Positions 11,340 to 22,900 of a DNA stretch of 64,000 nucleotides are shown piece by piece. Position 1 is the stretch's first letter, and each line of letters opens with the position of its first letter. Source of the stretch: Akebia trifoliata (lineage: Eukaryota > Streptophyta > Magnoliopsida > Ranunculales > Lardizabalaceae). Below the pieces are notes generated by a model, which was given only the letters and a program-made list of their open reading frames with translations, did not search any database and was not told the DNA's origin. The stretch is from contig CM030711.1 in the NCBI GenBank assembly GCA_017979445.1, positions 47,725,560-47,789,559 of the forward strand, read 5' to 3'. The translations under genes and the position numbers were made by a program.

Positions 11340-11461
11340 TTGGAGTTGCTCTTACTAGGCAAGATATGATAAATCCTTGTGGGTGGCAAATGAGGGGTTT
11401 GAACTAATGACCTCTTCCTTTTTGGATGGAGGCCATGATCACTATGCCCAAAACTTGTTGG
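11340..11461 (-). mobile_element. SINE-like fragment with A and B boxes
   Basis: On the minus strand there is GGGCATAGTGATCATGG (A-box-like, about 11451-11435) and 25-30 nt later GAGGTCATTAGTTCAAACC (B-box-like, near 11411-11395). This spacing fits a tRNA-derived SINE head. No tail or target duplication was assigned. Confidence 0.4.
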
Positions 11462-11599
11462 TTTGTTTCTACTGTTTGTGGAAACTAGTGGAACACATTC
11501 CACTCTGTGTTTGAATCATAAACAAATAGTTTAAGAAGATTCTTTTGTCTAATAATCTGAAATAGCAAAGACAACACAATCTACAAAATATCTCTTTTT

Positions 11600-11850
11600 T
11601 TTTTTTGAATGGTGGTGGCGGCACCACGATGGTGTAATGGGGGGTGTTAATGATTTCATGATGGTGATGGTTGTGGTGACAACAATGATAATCATAGTAA
11701 CAACTATAATGCAATGGTTGTGGTGGTATTTACGACATCAATGGTGGTAGTGATAGAGGTGGTGACAAAGGTGGAGGTGCTAGTCAAGGTGGTGGTGGAA
11801 GCAACGTGACAATAGTGGTGGTGGTGGCATTGTCGTGGTGACATGTTTGA
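11600..11850 (+). repeat. Degenerate (GGT)n low-complexity region
   Basis: G/T-rich imperfect trinucleotide runs (GGTGGTGG, GATGGTGATGG). The open frame on the opposite strand is histidine/tyrosine/cysteine-rich only because of this composition and is not a gene. Confidence 0.7.
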
Positions 11851-12299
11851 CAAATTTCTTGAAAATCAACATTTTTCTCACAATTTGTAGGACTTTTGAC
11901 AAAGAAATTTTCACAAATTTGATATCTTTCAACATAATAAGTAAACAAATCAATTTTTTATATCAAAATGGACTTTTCCTAAGAAAGAAAGGTAACTTGA
12001 CATGAGAAATTATATTATTAAAAAATAAGTGCTTGTTACACCTACAGTTCATAGTAGACACAAATAGAGATGTGTGTGGGGTTACTTTTTGGCTCTTTAA
12101 GGGGAAATAGAGACCTTGGAACATGAACAACTCTCCCTTTGTTAAGCTAGCCTATTAAAGGGAATTCTGTATTCTTTGGGTCTTAGGATAAAGACCTTGT
12201 GCTAACAATGTACATCTGCTCGCTCGATTATGATTATTGATTGCACCTTCATGCAAATACCCTAATTTGAAATTCCAAACAACTATTCAACCTTATTAT

Positions 12300-12520
12300 G
12301 TCCATAGGTCGTGAGTTCGATACCCACTATGAGCATTGATTCCTTAGGGACCACCCACGAGGGCACACCCTCACTTATCTAGTTTGTGTGATGTGTCGAA
12401 CGTTACACACGGATAAGGACTAGTCCTTGGACAAGACCAAGGTCTATGGACTGGGCAAAGTCCTCATACGAACGGGGTCCACTGTCTATAGGGATAACCG
12501 ATTCTAAAAAGTAAAATTAA
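12300..12520 (+). mobile_element. SINE-like element, copy 2
   Basis: Contains CGTGAGTTCGATACCC (B-box-like) then GCATTGATTCCTTAGGGACC, a body, TATAGGGATAACCGATTCTA and an A-rich 3' end (AAAAAGTAAAATTAAAAAAA-like). Block order matches the minus-strand copy at 5525-5700. Confidence 0.45.
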
Positions 12521-13559
12521 AAAAACAAATCTTACTATGACCATTTTTTAAGGTTAATTAGGGCAAGGACATGTGACCCCTTTGTTTTGGACAATACTTT
12601 TCTATCCAATTACTAACCCGAAGGGCACAATCTGTTGTTAGTGTCCTTCACAATTTGTTAATTACTAAAGAGTTTATATGATTGCAAAGGAAATATTAAA
12701 AATAATAATAATTTTTAGAAAAATGATCTTGAAAAAATATAATTTCTTATAAGTAATTTTCATTTTTTAATTACTCCTACGAAAATGTCAGAAAGAAAAT
12801 TATGTGGGGAACAATATGAGAGAATGGCATTGGGAGTTTTTTTTTTTTTTTCTAATAAAATTTATTTTTTCTTTTTTCATTTTGGAATTGGGCTGTAGAA
12901 TAATATTTTGCTATGAAAAAAATTTCCCATGGTAAATCACATTTTTCTCGTTAAATGATTTCAACCCTAAAAAATAAATAAATCTTTCATAAAAAATATA
13001 AAAAAAGACATTTGAATTTAGATATGTGGCAAATAAAATTTATAATTGTCGAAGTGCAATAAAATTATACTAATTGCAGATAATCTCCAACCTAAACATC
13101 TGTCTTGATAGAAATGCAAGCACTTCGTCCCAAATATAAACTGGTGAAAATATTCTAATGCAATTCATCGACATGACATCATCCATACAAACAAAAAAAA
13201 AAAATTTTATATTACTCCATTGCTAATGTTAGAAACATGGAGCAACATTGACAATTTGACCCCACATGTGATGATACGAATCAAATATCCTAATTTAGAA
13301 ATAATCGTGATTAGGAAAAAACCTTCCAATATGAGGATAAGGACGAAGAAAGAAAATCTACAAATATGGGGTCATCTATGACTAAGTATTGCAATCTCTA
13401 AATCCAAATTAGTATTGTCTTGTAAAAATCGTATATGACTTGATTGTCAACGAGTGTATAGGTGGACCAATTGTTGGATTTATAGAAGGAACAATATCAG
13501 GAGAATAAGAGAGAGATCGTCAACAAATGGTTGAAAAACCAGATTCTATCCTCACAATA
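12520..13559. other. AT-rich spacer, nothing recognised
   Basis: No gene or repeat boundaries were recognised. Confidence 0.35.
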
Positions 13560-13569
13560 CTAAATAATT

Positions 13570-13720
13570 GAGTCATGATAATCCGAAGCCTGCTCTGACA
13601 TACGCCCGCCCACATCACAGAACCATAGATCACTTGACTTGAGATACACAAAAAAGATTACATGAGATGATCTATTGTTTTGTGATGAGGGCGTAAGGGG
13701 GCGTCAGAAAATCGTTATTC
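13570..13720. mobile_element. MULE-type MITE, copy 5
   Basis: 151-bp element with termini GAGTCATGATAATCCGAAGC and (reverse complement) GAATAACGATTTTCTGACGC. It is flanked by a perfect duplication TAAATAATT (13561-13569 and 13721-13729), preceded by a shared C on both sides. It contains the family's inverted ACGCCC / GGGCGT blocks. Confidence 0.8.
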
Positions 13721-14029
13721 TAAATAATTTTTTGATCAAAATCTTTTATCTATTCATATTTTCAATCATTGTATTCTAGATTATGAACTTCTTCATCATA
13801 ATCCCAAATTATTCTCCTAAAAAAAAAAAAACAATTAATTGGTGCTCGATCTAAACTTTCTAAGTAGGACCCACATTTATTATCTCCAATATTCTCAAGT
13901 TTCAACCTTTTAGAAAATTAGATATACAAAGGGCATGTAATATTCTACACCAGCCAATACTGATTTACAACTGACATAATTACATATAAAAAAATTAAAA
14001 AGAAAAAGAAAAAGCTTCTTTCCTCTATT

Positions 14030-14420
14030 AAAAAAAAAAAATTACCTTAAAAAGTAGAAATAAAATGCCAAAAAGAAAGCTTAAAAAGGAAAAAAATAAG
14101 AAATAGCAGAGAGAAAGTGAGAAAACAAGTATCATCTTTTGAGGACTGTAACATGAGCCGCGATGCACGCGCAGTCGTATCAGCTATCGTCCTTCCAAGG
14201 CAGAGACCTTACTTGTGGTCCCCACTACACACCAAACAAATACACAGATCCAGTACAACTGGTTCCACAACGTATCTTTATAGGCTGACATGTGGCGTTC
14301 TAATTCACAGATACGTGTCTACTATGTCCTTTCCACTGCGTGCCAATTCAAAGATGCATTTATTATTCCTGGATTCGCTTCTCATCATCGTCCAATGAAA
14401 TTTCGAAACGTGAGTGTCTC
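14030..14420 (-). promoter_or_regulatory. GC-richer promoter-like island
   Basis: About 14150-14400 is GC-richer than its surroundings. On the minus strand it carries ACACGTATC and CCACATGTC elements, a TATA-like CCTATAAAGA, then a pyrimidine-rich stretch ending TTTTTAAG|gtaatt (a possible donor near 14045). This looks like promoter, leader and first donor of a minus-strand transcript. No coding exon could be found to its left, so it may be a relic or a noncoding RNA gene. The 93-aa frame at 14117-14398 (+) shows no family resemblance. Confidence 0.25.
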
Positions 14421-14469
14421 TAGCTGGAATTATAACCTTCGGAAGTAGAATATTTACGTTACGACCATT

Positions 14470-15905
14470 AAATTATAGTAAATTAGAGGCACCCCTCCAA
14501 ATTTTGATTAATATATGAGATACTACCTACGTTTACAAAATAATGACATGCCCCTTGACCACATACTACTATACTAGCACAAAATGACCTAAAAGTCCCT
14601 TATCATCAACCTATAAACAGAAACCCTTTGTTTATTTATTTATTTATCTTTTTTAAACCATATTATCTTCCACATCTATGAAAAAAAAAAAATTCAACTT
14701 CAAAATATTTTGGGAGAGATTCAAGATCATATTTTAAAGCAAAATAAGGGTTTTTAATGAGTCATTCTGGAGTGTGTATGAATCATAGATGATTTTTCAC
14801 TCGTATCTTGATGAAAAATATTTGTGGTTCCTTTACACTTTCATGTAAGGATGTGTGATGTGAGGTACAATTTTAAGGTCACTTTAGTTTTATTCGTTTT
14901 TAACATGTTAAAGAGATGGATTGATGGTGTAATATGTTTATAAAAAAAATAGTAGTCTGTGATTTTACTACACCATTGTACTGTGGATCTTCTAAATTTA
15001 CAATATAACAATAGTGAAATTATTATTTTAAAATTTATATTAACAAATTATTTATTTAAGATTGATTAATTTTCAAGAAGGTTTTTGTGAAGATCAGAGA
15101 TAAATCCCTTGTGTTTTTAAAATAATAACGAACTCCTTGATTCCAATCCTTTATAAGAGAGAATATAAATTGATTGAAAAGTCATGGCCTCAAACCTTTG
15201 CAAAAAAAAAAAAAAAAACAAAAAAAAGAAATCCTTATTTTCCCCCCAAAATTGTAGCTACTTGTATACCTATTAGGATTCATTAAAATTTGATAATTAA
15301 TCCAATTCTTTTCATTTTCATTCTTCATTTGTCAAATTTAAAGAACAAAAAAGGAGTTTGGGGGAGGTCAAAGGTAATTGATTTTTTAGAAGAAAAAAGT
15401 AGGGTTTCGTCAAAAGGTTTTTGATGTTGGATTGAAGACAACCTTGAAGAGGTTTAAAGTTAAATTTCTTTATGTTAGAGATTGGACACAATGGGTATTT
15501 TCAAAAAAAATATTGAAAAAATTGAGAGTTTTGTCATGTAAGTGTTTTTGGTAATTTATTAGTTTGATAAAAGACTAAGGTTAAGAGATTTGTCATTTTG
15601 AACATGAAGGTACCAAAAATATTCAACAAATATCCAAGGCGTTGCCTGAATTGCCCTCAAATCATTATTGTCGTCTTGTTGTTGGAATAAGAGAATTTCA
15701 AAGAAAAAAAAAATTCTTAAAAGTCAAATAAATTACAGGATTCTCTATAGATTTTCATTAATGTTGTGCACTAATTATTTCGAAAAATTGTTTATGTGAC
15801 GAAATACCCCTTAATAATGGATTATGGATCTGGGTATATTATTACCCTCCCTGACTTGACCCGTTGGCTCTCCTATAATCTACTATCCCCTATGGATCCT
15901 TCAAG
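14470..15905. other. AT-rich spacer, nothing recognised
   Basis: Homopolymer A/T tracts only; no gene or clear repeat boundary. Confidence 0.4.
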
Positions 15906-15909
15906 GCTT

Positions 15910-16193
15910 TGTGCTTGGATTGAGAGAAATGGAGAGAAGAGAGGAGAAAATAAATGAATTTCTCCCATTTCTCTCGTTTGGATTGTTAAGGGGGGGAGGG
16001 GGAGAAGAGAAAAAATTAAAGAGAATATTAAAAAAAAAAAAAAAGGGTGAATTTTCTTTTTCTCAAAAGTGGAGAGAAACCTTTTTAATTTTTTCTATAA
16101 TTCTAATTACATCCCTAAATCTCCATTGTCAATCTAAACAAGGTGGAGAGAGATTGAGTTTCTCTTCTCTCCACTTCTCCCAATCCAAACATA
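15910..16193. mobile_element. MITE-like inverted repeat
   Basis: The left terminus TGTGCTTGGATTGAGAGAAA and the reverse-complemented right terminus TATGTTTGGATTGGGAGAAG continue together through TGGAGAGAAGAG. About 26 of 32 positions match. There is no coding content and no certain target duplication. Confidence 0.5.
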
Positions 16194-16599
16194 TAGGCTA
16201 TAACCCATCAAAAAAACATCTCTAACACACTCACAAGCACTCAGACTGACTATCGTGTTGCTTGACCAAGTCATTGGTTCATCTAGGTTAACCTAGTGGG
16301 TCCAACTTGGATCTGAAATGAAACTTAAACCCCACTAGAAATCATTAATCGGGAGTTCGGGACCATTAAAATTATAGGACATCTTTTGCATCAAAAGGTT
16401 CATCACAATTGATTATATGCGATTAGTTGACTTTGACTTCATTGCAAATTTAACGGTTGGGATCAATGATTGATAGTGGTGATATAAACTGCACCAAATA
16501 ACACCCAAAAGAAACCTTAAATTGTAGGTTTTTATAATATTTAAAGGGTCCTATTATTCCATAATCATCCTCAAAGAATAACAAAAATTCATAATGTTG

Positions 16600-16925
16600 G
16601 TAACTTTTTTATCCCCTATCGCTCTCTCTTAGGTCTTAGCGTTCCCACATCACTTCTTTCTTATTTATGCTTCGCTTTATCACAGTGTAGAAGAAACTCG
16701 TAAGAGAGAGATTATTATTATTATTATCCCAATAAAAAAATAAAAAATAAAATGTCAAGTTTCTTCCCTCATCTCATCTGTGAGGGTCAAAGGCCTCTCT
16801 CTCTCTCTCTTTTTATGTTGGGTTGTTAATTCTGTGATATTGGGATTTCTCAGAGCTAAAATCCTTCAAGGGTTCTTCTCTATTTTTGTTCTTCATTTGG
16901 GTTCCGTTGTAATCTCTACTGAAAC
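16600..16925 (+). promoter_or_regulatory. 5'UTR/proximal promoter of the type-B ARR gene
   Basis: A pyrimidine-rich leader with a (CT)n tract (about 16794-16812) directly precedes the start codon at 16926. No clear TATA box was assigned. Confidence 0.4.
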
Positions 16926-19900
16926 ATGAGGATTGTTGATGATGAATCGAAGGATCAGTTTCCAGTAGGTATGCGTGTTCTAGCAGTTGATGACGATCTC
17001 ACTTGCTTGCGCGTGTTGGAGACTCTACTCCGCCAGTGCAACTATCATGGTTCGTTTGATTCCTTCTACTCTTACTTGGTTTTGTTTGTGATTTTTGGGA
17101 GATGGGTTGTTTAGATTTTTTAGATTCTCCCAATAATTTCTCCAGATTGGTTTTCATGTTTTCTTCAGTTTCAACTCAGATAGTTTTATTTTTTATTTTT
17201 TTGCTTGCATTTGTTTTTGTTGATTTGATTGGATTTTGTCTTTAGTTTTTGCCCTTTTAGATCAAAGTGGAATTTCTCCAAAGGAGCTTTCTATGTTTCC
17301 TTCATTTTCAGCTCAGTTGTTCTTATCTTAGTTTTTCTATTCTAGGGTTCTATTTTTGTTATTTCATAGCTAGAAATTCTTTTCTATTTGATCAGATTTA
17401 TTTATTTATTTTTTAAAATTATAGCATAGAAGATACTTTATCCAACTGGGGTTTTCATGATATCCTTATTCATAATTCAGGCAAATTTATCTTCATTTTT
17501 CCCATGAATTCATAGAGGTCAATTTCATACTGACTTCTGCTTTTATCGTTTCACGACCCCATATTAGGATTTTGATTTTGGGCTATGTTTTGATTTTATC
17601 CTTTTGGATCATAGAAAGTTTTCAAAGTTGAGTTTTTGTCAATTTGATTATGTTTTTTGCAGTTACGACGACAACCCAAGCCGTTAATGCTCTAAACATG
17701 TTGAGAGAGAACAAAAACAAATTCGACTTGGTCATCAGCGATGTTCATATGCCTGACATGGATGGATTTAAGCTTCTTGAGCTTGTGGGGCTTGAGATGG
17801 ACCTACCTGTCATAAGTGAGCAAGGAATCCTCTCTCAGATTTTCTATATGTAATAATGGTGTTATTTTTTTCTTTCTTGGGATGGTTAATTATATGGTTT
17901 TGTTGATCCTAGTTTAAGGCTTTCATGATGATGTTGATGATGTTTATTGCAGTTTATCCAATTTGTTACTCACGATGAATTGTAGATTTACACAGAAGTA
18001 ATCCCAAGTTAGCTTCAAGCCTATATTTCTTTGTGTCTAATTCTAGAAAGTTTACTAAAAGTAATTTGTAATTTTCTCTAGAAACTAAGGAACGGATCAG
18101 CTTCTATGAAATGCAATTACTTGACGAGATGTAACTTTGACTTTTAATCTTTTAAATGATCTTAGTGTTGTCTGGAAATGGAGACACGAAGCTTGTGATG
18201 AAGGGGATTACCCATGGTGCTTGTGACTATTTGTTGAAACCCGTTCGAATTGAGGAGCTCAAGAACATATGGCAACATGTAATCAGGAGAAGGAAGTTTG
18301 ATTCGAAGGATTCGTATAATTCAGAGAAGCCTCATGAGGGTATGGGTGAAGGTGGACAAGGACCTGTTGTGGCTGGACAAGCTGATCAAAATGGGAAACT
18401 CAACAGGAAAAGAAAGGACCAGAATGAAGACGATGATGACGAATTCGAGGAAAATGGACAAGAAAACGAGGACCCGTCGGCACAGAAGAAGCCTAGGGTT
18501 GTTTGGTCTGTAGAGCTACACCGCAAGTTTGTCGCAGCCGTTAATCATTTGGGCGTTGACAGTGGGTCCTTCTCCCATCATCAGTAATGTATTTTAATTC
18601 ATTTTTGGAGCTTTTCACGCCATAATTCCAAATATTTTTTGGGGTTTCTGATGCAGAGGCTGTACCTAAGAAGATACTAGATTTGATGAACGTAGACAAT
18701 ATTACTCGAGAAAATGTGGCAAGCCATCTTCAGGCACAAACCATTCTCTTTTCTTGGTTACATTCATACTTCTGTTTCTTTTTTCTTTTTTTTTCTTTTT
18801 TTTCATTATAGCTTACTTTCCCACTTTTTTACTGCAGAAATATAGGCTTTACTTGAAAAGGATCAGCTGTGTGGCGAGCCAGCAAGCTAACTTGGTTGCT
18901 GCTTTGGGTGGTAGAGATCCGTCCTATTTGCGCATGCGTTCATTGGACGGACTTGGAGATTTTCATTCCTTGACTGGATCAGGGAACCTTTCAAATCCCT
19001 CATTGGCATCGTTCCCGCCAGGTGGGATGCTTGGTAGATTGAACACCCCTACTGCTTTGGGCCTGCAAGGGGTTGGTTCTTCCGGAATGATCCAATTGGG
19101 TCGTGCCCAAAACTCCATCAACAATCTCGGGAGCCAAAATGGGAATTTACTTACAGGGATGCCCACATCATTTGAAATTGATCAATTGCAACAAAATAAG
19201 TGCATATCTCACATTGGAGAATTTTCCGTTCCCAATGATGTCTCGACAATTTTTCCACTTACTAGTGGCTTTCTGGACACCGGGGTGAGCATTGGTAGTT
19301 CGAGCAACTCTTTTCTCAATGCGTCAAACAACCAATTGTTGTTACAAGGAAACCCACAACAGGCACGAAGTCAGGGAGGTATGGGGAATCAATCTTCTGT
19401 TATAATGCCATCGTATAACTCGGAAACTTTTGAGATTGGTGTCGGTGTTTCTTCTCATTTACCTGATCAGGGTCGATGCAATGACAACTGGCAAGGTGGG
19501 TTTCCATCAAATTCTTCGTTATTGAGCAACTCTTTTAATCATGCTGATCGGTCTCCTGGTAACTTGAGAGAGAATATTTCTTCAATGGCTCCACGTATTG
19601 GGGGTCGCTCGCTTGATGTTCCCCCCACCAATGTGGTATCTTCGCCTCAAGATTTAAGGAGAGATGCACATGGCCAAGCTGGCTCAATTGGCATTAATTT
19701 TCAGCATAACTTGAAGATCTCAAACGTGGGTGGCAAGGTTGGCCAGGATATGAACTACGCTCCACGTCAGAAGGGGGGAGAGAATAAACAGAATTACACA
19801 CACAATTCAAATCTTATCTTCAGTTCTTTTAACACACCAGTGCCTGTCCATGGTGTTATGGGTTCCTTAGGCCAGAATTCGGGTCAAGAGAATGCAGTTT

Positions 19901-22900
19901 GCAGTAGAGAAATGGATTTGACTATTATTAGCCAGTCAAATTGTAGTAATCCATTTCTCATGCAGCAGAATGGGTCGGAGAGGTCAGATACGGGGACGAT
20001 GATGAGGTTGAAGGAAGATTATCTCTTGGAGCAAACTAAGTCAAAAGGTGGGTTCACGCCTAATAGTTGTGGCTCATTGGAAGATCTAATGAACGCGATG
20101 ATTAAACAGGTAAATTCAATATCTTGTTTTGCTATATGGATATTCGTTAAGTATGTCTTTCGTATATATATGAAATATCATATTTTGGTTATGATACACA
20201 AGCTCAAACCCATAAATGGAAAGAACCGTGTTACTGATTTAATGGTCTGTAACTTTGTATGCTGAAAAATGTTATTAGGGGGAGTTGGTCTTGTAATGTG
20301 ACCTAGTGGCATAAAGTCTGACTTGTGTCTGATGGTGTGTTGATCTTGCTTCAAGAAACCATTGAAACTCAGTTCAGTTTATTGATTTTAAGTTAGAACA
20401 TTGTATGAGATGGTAATAAATGCTAAAAACAGGATGATTATATTGATATGCATTGGTATTACAAGCATTTACTCCCGTCCTGCTTATCCTTGGTTCAAAG
20501 ACTTAGTTCTATAATCAGATAAACACAACTAAAAAAATTCTAGAAGTGGTGGATTCCCTAATATGGCTTAATGTTATATGATCTATGTTGTAGGTAGGCT
20601 TATATCCTTACACCTTTGGTCGCCAATTACTAATAGGGCTATAAATGGACAAGTCTTGGTGGGGTAGGGTAGAATCAGACTTCACAATGCTTTACCAGGG
20701 GCGGAGCTAGTAAGGAGCTGGTGGGGGCAATTGCCCCCACAGAACTTTGAGATACCCCTATATTTTCAACTAATTACATGCCCCATTTGTCCCCACTCCC
20801 TCACCTCTCTCCCCATTTGCCCCCACACCCTCACCTCCCTCCAATTTTTGTCCCCCCACCCCCCTTCAATTTTTTGTTGATGACATTGCCTCTTGACTAG
20901 GCCTTCTCATATACTGATTGGAAACCATTCATCTTCAAGTTCTTCAACTATACAACTAACCATAGTTTGCCCCCACTACAAGAAAATCTTGGCTTCGCCC
21001 CTGTGCTTTACCATACTCAATCATTAATGGTCAGGCCTGTCTTGGTTTTGAGTCAAAACCTCCTCACTTACTAAATGGGACTGGATTAAAATGAACTTTG
21101 TACATGTAGGAAAAACATAATTCCCGTTGATGAGCTAGTCAGTTTGGTGGGTGTAATTCACGAAACCCTTCAAAAAAAAAAATGTAAAAAAATGAAAACG
21201 ATCCTAGGAAAATGTGGGGATTAGAGGCTTAAGGCTAACTAATAGAGTTCTTTTGGGTAAATGGCTTTGGAGGTTCAAGGAGGAAAAATGTTGTTTGTGG
21301 AGGAGGGTGGTTCAAGCGAAATAGGAGGAGAAGAGGTTTTGTTGGTATACCGGTGTGGCAAAAGGCTCATATGGTTGTAGTGTATAGAAGGGGATCATGA
21401 AAGGGGTTTATCAATTTGATAGGGGGGTATCTTTTAGATTAGGGAAAGGGGATAAGGTCAAATTTTGGGAGGATAGATGGTGTGGTATTTCATCTCTGTC
21501 AACTCAATGTCCTTCTTTGTATGCTTGTTCACTGCATAGGAATTGCTCAGTAAAGCGTTGTCTAATTCGAAATAGTAGCACTCACTCTTGGAATTTGTGA
21601 TTTAGGAGGATTTTCAATGATTGGGAAATAACTGAGGTAACATCTCTTCTTGATCTCGTAAGTTTGATCCAATTCTCGGAGAATGAGCAGGATAGGTGGG
21701 AATGGTTCAAGGCGAAATGATAAGAGATTTTCAGTTCGTTCTTTTTATAAATTGCTTGCTTCCATTGTTTGAAGTCTTTTTCTCGGCTTCCATCATTTGG
21801 TCCACCCTTGTTCCTTTCAAGGTGTTAGTCTTTGTGTGTCTTGCTTTCTTAGGGAGGATCCTCACTTTGGATAACTTGATAATCCGGGGATGAACTATCC
21901 CAAATTTTTGCTTCTTGTTTTCAAGTAATGGGAAATTTGCTAACCACATTGTAATTCATTGTTCTTTTGCTCGGGAGATTTGGTTGTTCTTTCTGTCTCA
22001 TTTTAAGGTTGAGTGGGTCTACCCTCATTCTTTCTTTTCGCTCTTGGAAGGGTGGAGTTTTAATGTCTTCTCTTAGAAAGAGACATCTTCTGTGGGCTAT
22101 CCTTCCTTCAGCCATTGCTTGGGGTCTTTGGAGAAGTGAAACAACAAGGTGTTCCAGAGCAAGGAAAGTACGCCCCCATCGGTGATTATGGAGATTTTGG
22201 GCCTTTTGTATTTTTGGTCTAAGTTGAGCAGGGACTTTGTGGGAATTTCATTCAGGATTTCATTTTCAGATGGGATTCCTTGTGTGATACTTAGTATTTG
22301 TGGGGGGTTGTTCCGTGCTTCTGCTTATTGTATTGTTTGTTTGTTCTTTCTTCTCTTTTCCTTGTATGGGGGTCTCCTCAGCCTCCTTTTCTTTCAATTA
22401 ATAAAATCTTTTGCACTTATATAATATAAAAAAAAATCCTAGGAAAATGTTGAATGCACATTTGCTAATCAAACCCTTCTGAAGTGATCAACCATTCAAT
22501 TAGTGTTATATAGTCTGAGCTCCCAGCTTGCCTAAGAAGCTAGGACTACTTCAACAGCCCTCATATTGGGTACTAGGGGAAACAAATCAGAAGAAATGGA
22601 GGAAATACATTAGTAGCAAGGCTTGGACATGATTAAGATTTGGGCGAACTTCCATCGTCTTTCTACTATTGCAGGTTGCTTCAACTCGTCAATATCAGGC
22701 AGAGAGAACATCACTTGGATCAATCTACAATGAATTTTCTTGTGGTAGTTATCCATTAGAACAGAATTAGACTACTTCCTTTCCAAATGATCAAGTTTGA
22801 GATTTCCCATTCAATGGTAACCATTGGAATGGTGAATGAGGGAGGGGAGATGTGGTTTATCAGGAAACTTTCCATGTTTAGGAAAAATGCCTCTTCTAGA

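Noticed and set aside
11469..11714. His/Tyr/Cys-rich 81-aa frame
   Set aside because: Translation of degenerate GGT repeats on the other strand.
12310..12330. tRNA T-arm-like GTTCGATACCC as a tRNA gene
   Set aside because: There is no acceptor stem or anticodon arm around it; it fits a SINE B box.
14117..14398. 93-aa frame as a gene
   Set aside because: No family resemblance; it overlaps promoter-like sequence that reads better on the other strand.
18754..20265. Single 503-aa open frame in the ARR gene
   Set aside because: It starts inside the T-rich intron 4 and runs past the donor at 20110. The real exon is 18838-20109.
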